Origin: Sipunculus nudus
Lineage: Eukaryota; Annelida; Sipuncula; Golfingiida; Sipunculidae
Length of the DNA: 64,000 bases
Assembly (NCBI GenBank): GCA_026874595.1
Contig: CM049309.1
Coordinates: 68,928,926 to 68,992,925 of the forward strand
Direction: 5' to 3'
The translations under genes were made by a program, and so were the position numbers. The stretch's first letter is position 1; every line of letters begins with the position of its first letter. Shown piece after piece: positions 60,135 to 64,000 of this stretch. The notes beneath the pieces were generated by a model, which had not been told where the DNA came from, ran no database searches, and worked only from the letters and a program-made list of their open reading frames with translations.

Positions 60135-61591
60135 AAAAGGAGGTTCACAACGTCCTCATATCTACCGACGCATGCACAGTACAAACCGTGTCGTTGTCCG
60201 TTTGGACGCAGTTGGCGTCTGCGCCTTTACTGATAAGACTCTTTACTACGTTCTACGTTCATTGCCGCAGCTCCTAGAGGTGGATAGCCGACGTCTCTGT
60301 TGATATCGCTAACATCGATCAGACCAAAAACCCATTAATTATTTGTATGGAATGCATGATTCATTAACTCCGGTTCCTTATTTATCTCGTTGGAATTTCA
60401 TGAATAATGTCCATAGACTCTTTCTGTCTGAACCTTAAGAAATAGAAGGAATACAAAAATGACAACTCCTGTAAACATCACCCATTTAACCCGATCTTCC
60501 CACTAGTTATACTACCTGAAACTCGGCAAATTTGATAACTTAGATGGTGATGTTCGGGATCTTAACGGGTGGACATAAAAGAGACAAATGTGGTATAGGG
60601 GTTAAATTGGCTAAATTCAGTCATATTAACTAATAAAGTGGGACATTAGTATAACCAAGGAACACTCTCGATTGAGCACTGATAGAGATAATAACATATC
60701 TATATTTTGAGCATTACCAGCCCTCCTTCCTTGTCTGCCAGGTTTACTTGGATTTACTTTTAGCCAGCAAAGTTTTACTGCTTCTCGACTCGAGCATTTT
60801 TTCTGAGACGACGAACAACGTTAACTTTGCACCGCGTAGCCTAATGGAACTCGAAAGAAATAAAATCCACATCGAATGTTCCACTATAGTTGTAAGCTCA
60901 TGCTGTTGAAAGGAATAAAAAAAAATATGATTACACTCTAGCCTGCTTTCTTTTCTTTATATTTTTTTCTTTCCTTTTTTTAATTCCTGAGACTTAAAGC
61001 TGATAAGGAAACCAGATTTTCACTGAGAATTGAGACTCACGTTATGTGATTATTGAAACACAACTTTTGTAAGGATCCCAGCATTATATAGCTTGTGGGC
61101 AGAACTGACATAAAATAATTATGGATTCATACGAGAGACGTTTGAATTGGCAGTAGTGGGGTACTCTTTACCTTACAGAATTCTGTTAAGAGGTGACTGA
61201 ATAACGAGAGCAAATTAGGGAGAAGTTGAAGATCCTTACCCTAAGAGCCGAAAAACTTCAAAACGAAGTGAAAAACAACTAATGTAAAATGTCCATGGAT
61301 GACTTGTTCGGAAAAAATCAGTTTGCATCCAGCATCCACCAAAACATGAGCGACGACACAGTGCCCCTCCTTGAGGGCAAATATCACTGCTGGTAAAGTC
61401 ATGATTTTTATGTTGATGTCGACATGCAGCATCTTCGCCCGCTATCGTGAGAGCTGTGATGCCGTTTGATGAAACGGTTGCCTGGAACTGTTTCCATTCT
61501 GTGGACTTTACATTTAGTTTTTTCTTTTTATAACTACATAAGGCTCCATCTTGGAGGATCGTTTGTTACTTCTCTTCTTTCTAAGCGGCTT
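60135..61591 (-). pseudogene. Decayed paralogue of the ankyrin gene (copy 3)
   Basis: Minus-strand remnants in gene order. Exon 1 (about 61591-61260): the position of the start codon reads AAG, followed by a basic tract (RKKRSNKRSSK), a frameshift, then VIFALKEGHCVVAHVLVDAG. Exon 2 (about 60846-60735): frameshifted LRK.MLESRSSKTLLAKS. Exon 5 fragment (about 60330-60135): VGYPPLGAAAM, frameshift, VVKSLISKGADANC, frameshift, GLYCACVG. Exons 3 and 4 were not found. More degraded than copy 2 and certainly non-functional. Confidence 0.82.
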
Positions 61592-61599
61592 TTCTCTTC

Positions 61600-63056
61600 A
61601 GTCTCACTGTTATAATTTATCTTCATAATTTTAATATGTGTTGATGATATATTCACCTGTTAAGGAACAAGGTATTTGGGTGACATAGGCGACACAAATG
61701 ATAACGATATAAGCAGCCCGCTGATAACGGTCAGTCAAGAAAGCCATGGTTGTGCGTGAGTGTGACTAGCAACGCCTCTTAATGCAAATGGCCTCTCACT
61801 TGGCTGCATATATTCTCATAAATTGGCACACGTGCAGGTGACATACACACGTTATATTACAACTATTACCTATGCGTGAACACTAAAAATAATGGCCATG
61901 GTTTACAAATATTACAACTTTTATGGTAAAGAATTAAACCTTTATTAAATCTTAAGGAAAGATTTTTTTTTCAAACTGCGATAACTTCCCAAAACTACTA
62001 ACTCAAAGAGAAAAAAAATATACATATAAAATTTACCGGTGTATAGTATATGTGTGGCACCTGGAAAGCAAGTGTTGCAGAGAAATCACTTATGTCATAT
62101 TTTAGACCACAGAAAATGGTTTTGGTTGTGGTTTAAGTAGTCAGTATGAGGTCAAAGCGGTAACTAGGGCAATTTATAATTATTTATATGTTATAATGTG
62201 TACTGGTTTCATTTATATTGCTTTGTTGAGTAATCCTCAAAATGAAGTACAGGTTATGGTCGTGGATTGTCATTTTATCATATACTCTACTTTTCTGACC
62301 CAATATTGCTTTGAATTGTACTGTTACAGAAAAATAACGGAGTACCTCAGCACATATCAATATATCATTATTTATGCTCTCAAGACCGGATTTGCATTAG
62401 CTCATTTCCGAAATGCCCTAAAAACTTCATTAGATTCGGTTCATGATTTCGTGAGTTATTTCATAGACAAACATATATACAAGCATACACACAAACACAC
62501 ACATACGCATACACGCACAAACAAGCACAAATGAACGAGGTTGGACGCACAGCCGGTAAGCGTATTCGTGCAATGATGTCAAACAGGCGTCTTAGCATTC
62601 AATAACAGAAGTAAGTCCTCCCCGCCGCAGTGATACCGCTGCTTGATACTGGCTTGGTCACGTAACAGGTACGACAGCGCAGTCAGAAGTAGCATGCATA
62701 TTAACATACACCTGTCTGTTAACTGTCGATTCACCATATATTTGGGTGAATACTTCTCGTCTCTAGGTCTTCTGTCTTTTGTCCGAGCTTCTGTATATTC
62801 AGTTTAACCGAGAGCGGATCAATGGATCCACTCGGGCAGAACTAGTGACATTCAGTGCCACCTAGCCGCCTTTTTTGTATAACCTATATGTGTCATGAAG
62901 TGCAGTGGTAGGGTTTCACGATTTACCAAAACCACCTAAGAAGAAATAGGGCATATTAAGAGCGGACCCTAAAAAGACAAGCCAATTATTAACAACAGAC
63001 TGTGTTTCTCGGATTATTACTTTTGACGCTGCTTTTTATAAAGACGCAGCAGAGAG

Positions 63057-63110
<54 letters not shown>

Positions 63111-63595
63111 CCAGAGAAAGTTTCTATTGACAATTTTTAATTTTGTCTTGAATTAGCGATGTCTGTAATGGGTTCTTTTATATTTCCATTTTTAATGAGG
63201 TCGGCATATACTAAATATGGCGGGGGAAAAACAACATTGTTTACCAAAAATTTACCAAAAGTAACCACAAGTGAAATATTGACTGCCAGTTAATACTTGG
63301 ATCAAACTGAGAATACAACATAAAGAAAAACATTACCAATACATACAAATTGACATAAATAACCGTTTGTGACAAAACACTTTAAAACATATGTAGGCCT
63401 ATACAAATAAGATTTGGCACAAACAACCAGAAACACTGGCACAAAAGGACATTATGTGTTCCGGTATTTATACGTATTTATTAACTATAGATAGTGTGTG
63501 CCCTCGATCCCAAGGCAATTCCACACGACTCCATGTCATGGCAAAGCGCGTGTCTTGTTCTTTTACATAGACTTTACAACATTAAATCCTGCCTG
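61600..63595. other. Intergenic, no gene recognised
   Basis: AT-rich, with (CA)-rich sequence near 62470-62530 and (CT)n at 63060-63107. No supported gene. Confidence 0.5.
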
Positions 63596-63599
63596 TTGC

Positions 63600-64000
63600 T
63601 TAAGCCACGGTCACACTAAATCTCACGACTGTTTAATCGTGCGATTGACCCACGATCAGGAAGTCGCACGACCAGTCTACACAAATTTGTCCTGATTCTG
63701 AAATGGTCGTGATTACTTGATACTGGTGGTAGGTAATCGTACGACTGGTGGCACGCTCGGCTGCACGATCAACCGCCCCCCCCCCCCCCCGAACTAGTGA
63801 CGATCGGTCGCAAGATCAGTCGTGCGTCAACTCGTTACGATTAATATTGATCGTACGACAAGTCTTAGTAACCAGCGACCAATCGTACGACTTGCCGTAA
63901 TGACCTGCGACTAGTCGTTCAACTGGTTGTTCCACCGATCGTATGGATATATGTTCCTGGGCCCTATATTAGCTCTAGTCGTTCGTTCGCTAGATCCCGT
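63600..64000. mobile_element. TTAA-bounded element with TCGTACGA-type motif array (partial)
   Basis: Begins TTAAGCCACGGTCACACT and continues with many degenerate inverted copies of ATCGTACGACT / AGTCGTGCGAT, broken by a C-run (63776-63790). The window ends inside it. Its start matches the inverted end of the element at 56646, so both belong to one family or superfamily. Confidence 0.5.

Overview
This is a eukaryotic, animal-type window: AT-rich, mostly non-coding, with spliced genes, long (TA)n and (CT)n microsatellites, SINE- and LINE-like debris and DNA-transposon remnants. Arrays built on TGACCTTGACCTTTGACC and a pearl/Helentron-like repeat family point to a lophotrochozoan, most likely a bivalve mollusc. 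That is an inference from repeat style; there is no rRNA or mitochondrial sequence to confirm it.

Layout, left to right. 0-3 kb: dispersed repeat, SINE-like piece, 34-bp minisatellite. 3.19-6.67 kb: repeat element copy 1, with nine ~285-bp tandem units. 7.41-10.22 kb (minus strand): a complete two-exon bHLH gene of the TCF21/capsulin/musculin (HLH54F) family; its second exon is only 108 bp and was found from the splice acceptor and the T-W-P-F motif. 14.5-16.9 kb: 28-bp minisatellite, then a ~1.03-kb tandem duplication with a very well preserved non-coding core upstream of TCF21. 17.20-20.65 kb: element copy 2, nearly identical to copy 1 and in the same orientation, so TCF21 and its upstream duplication are bracketed by two long direct repeats. 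22.71-24.01 kb: a third, rearranged copy. 24-42 kb: mostly non-coding, with a dense AATCGGTT/AACCGATT motif field (27.15-27.93 kb), a candidate minus-strand terminal exon (30.9-31.1 kb), a diverged tandem repeat (33.7-34.5 kb) and a broken LINE 3' end (36.65-37.42 kb).

42.6-64 kb is an ankyrin-repeat gene neighbourhood. A tRNA-derived SINE precedes an intact five-exon plus-strand gene (43190-48792; 734 codons; all splice phases agree) for a lysine-rich-N-terminus ankyrin-repeat protein. Its 3' region is a ~300-bp tandem duplication, each unit ending in AATAAA. Two decayed paralogues lie on the opposite strand: copy 2 (56046 to about 53504) keeps recognisable exons 1-4 and the C-terminal part of exon 5; copy 3 (about 61591 to 60135) keeps parts of exons 1, 2 and 5 and has lost its start codon. 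Between them are three diverged copies of an unidentified short coding-like segment, one flanked by a 207-bp inverted-repeat transposon, and a small field of GGCGCC palindromes. The window ends in a TTAA-bounded element full of TCGTACGA-type motifs.

The two intact genes have no obvious joint function. The main biology here is a developmental transcription factor held between recombinogenic repeats, and a lineage-type ankyrin family with one intact and two dying copies.
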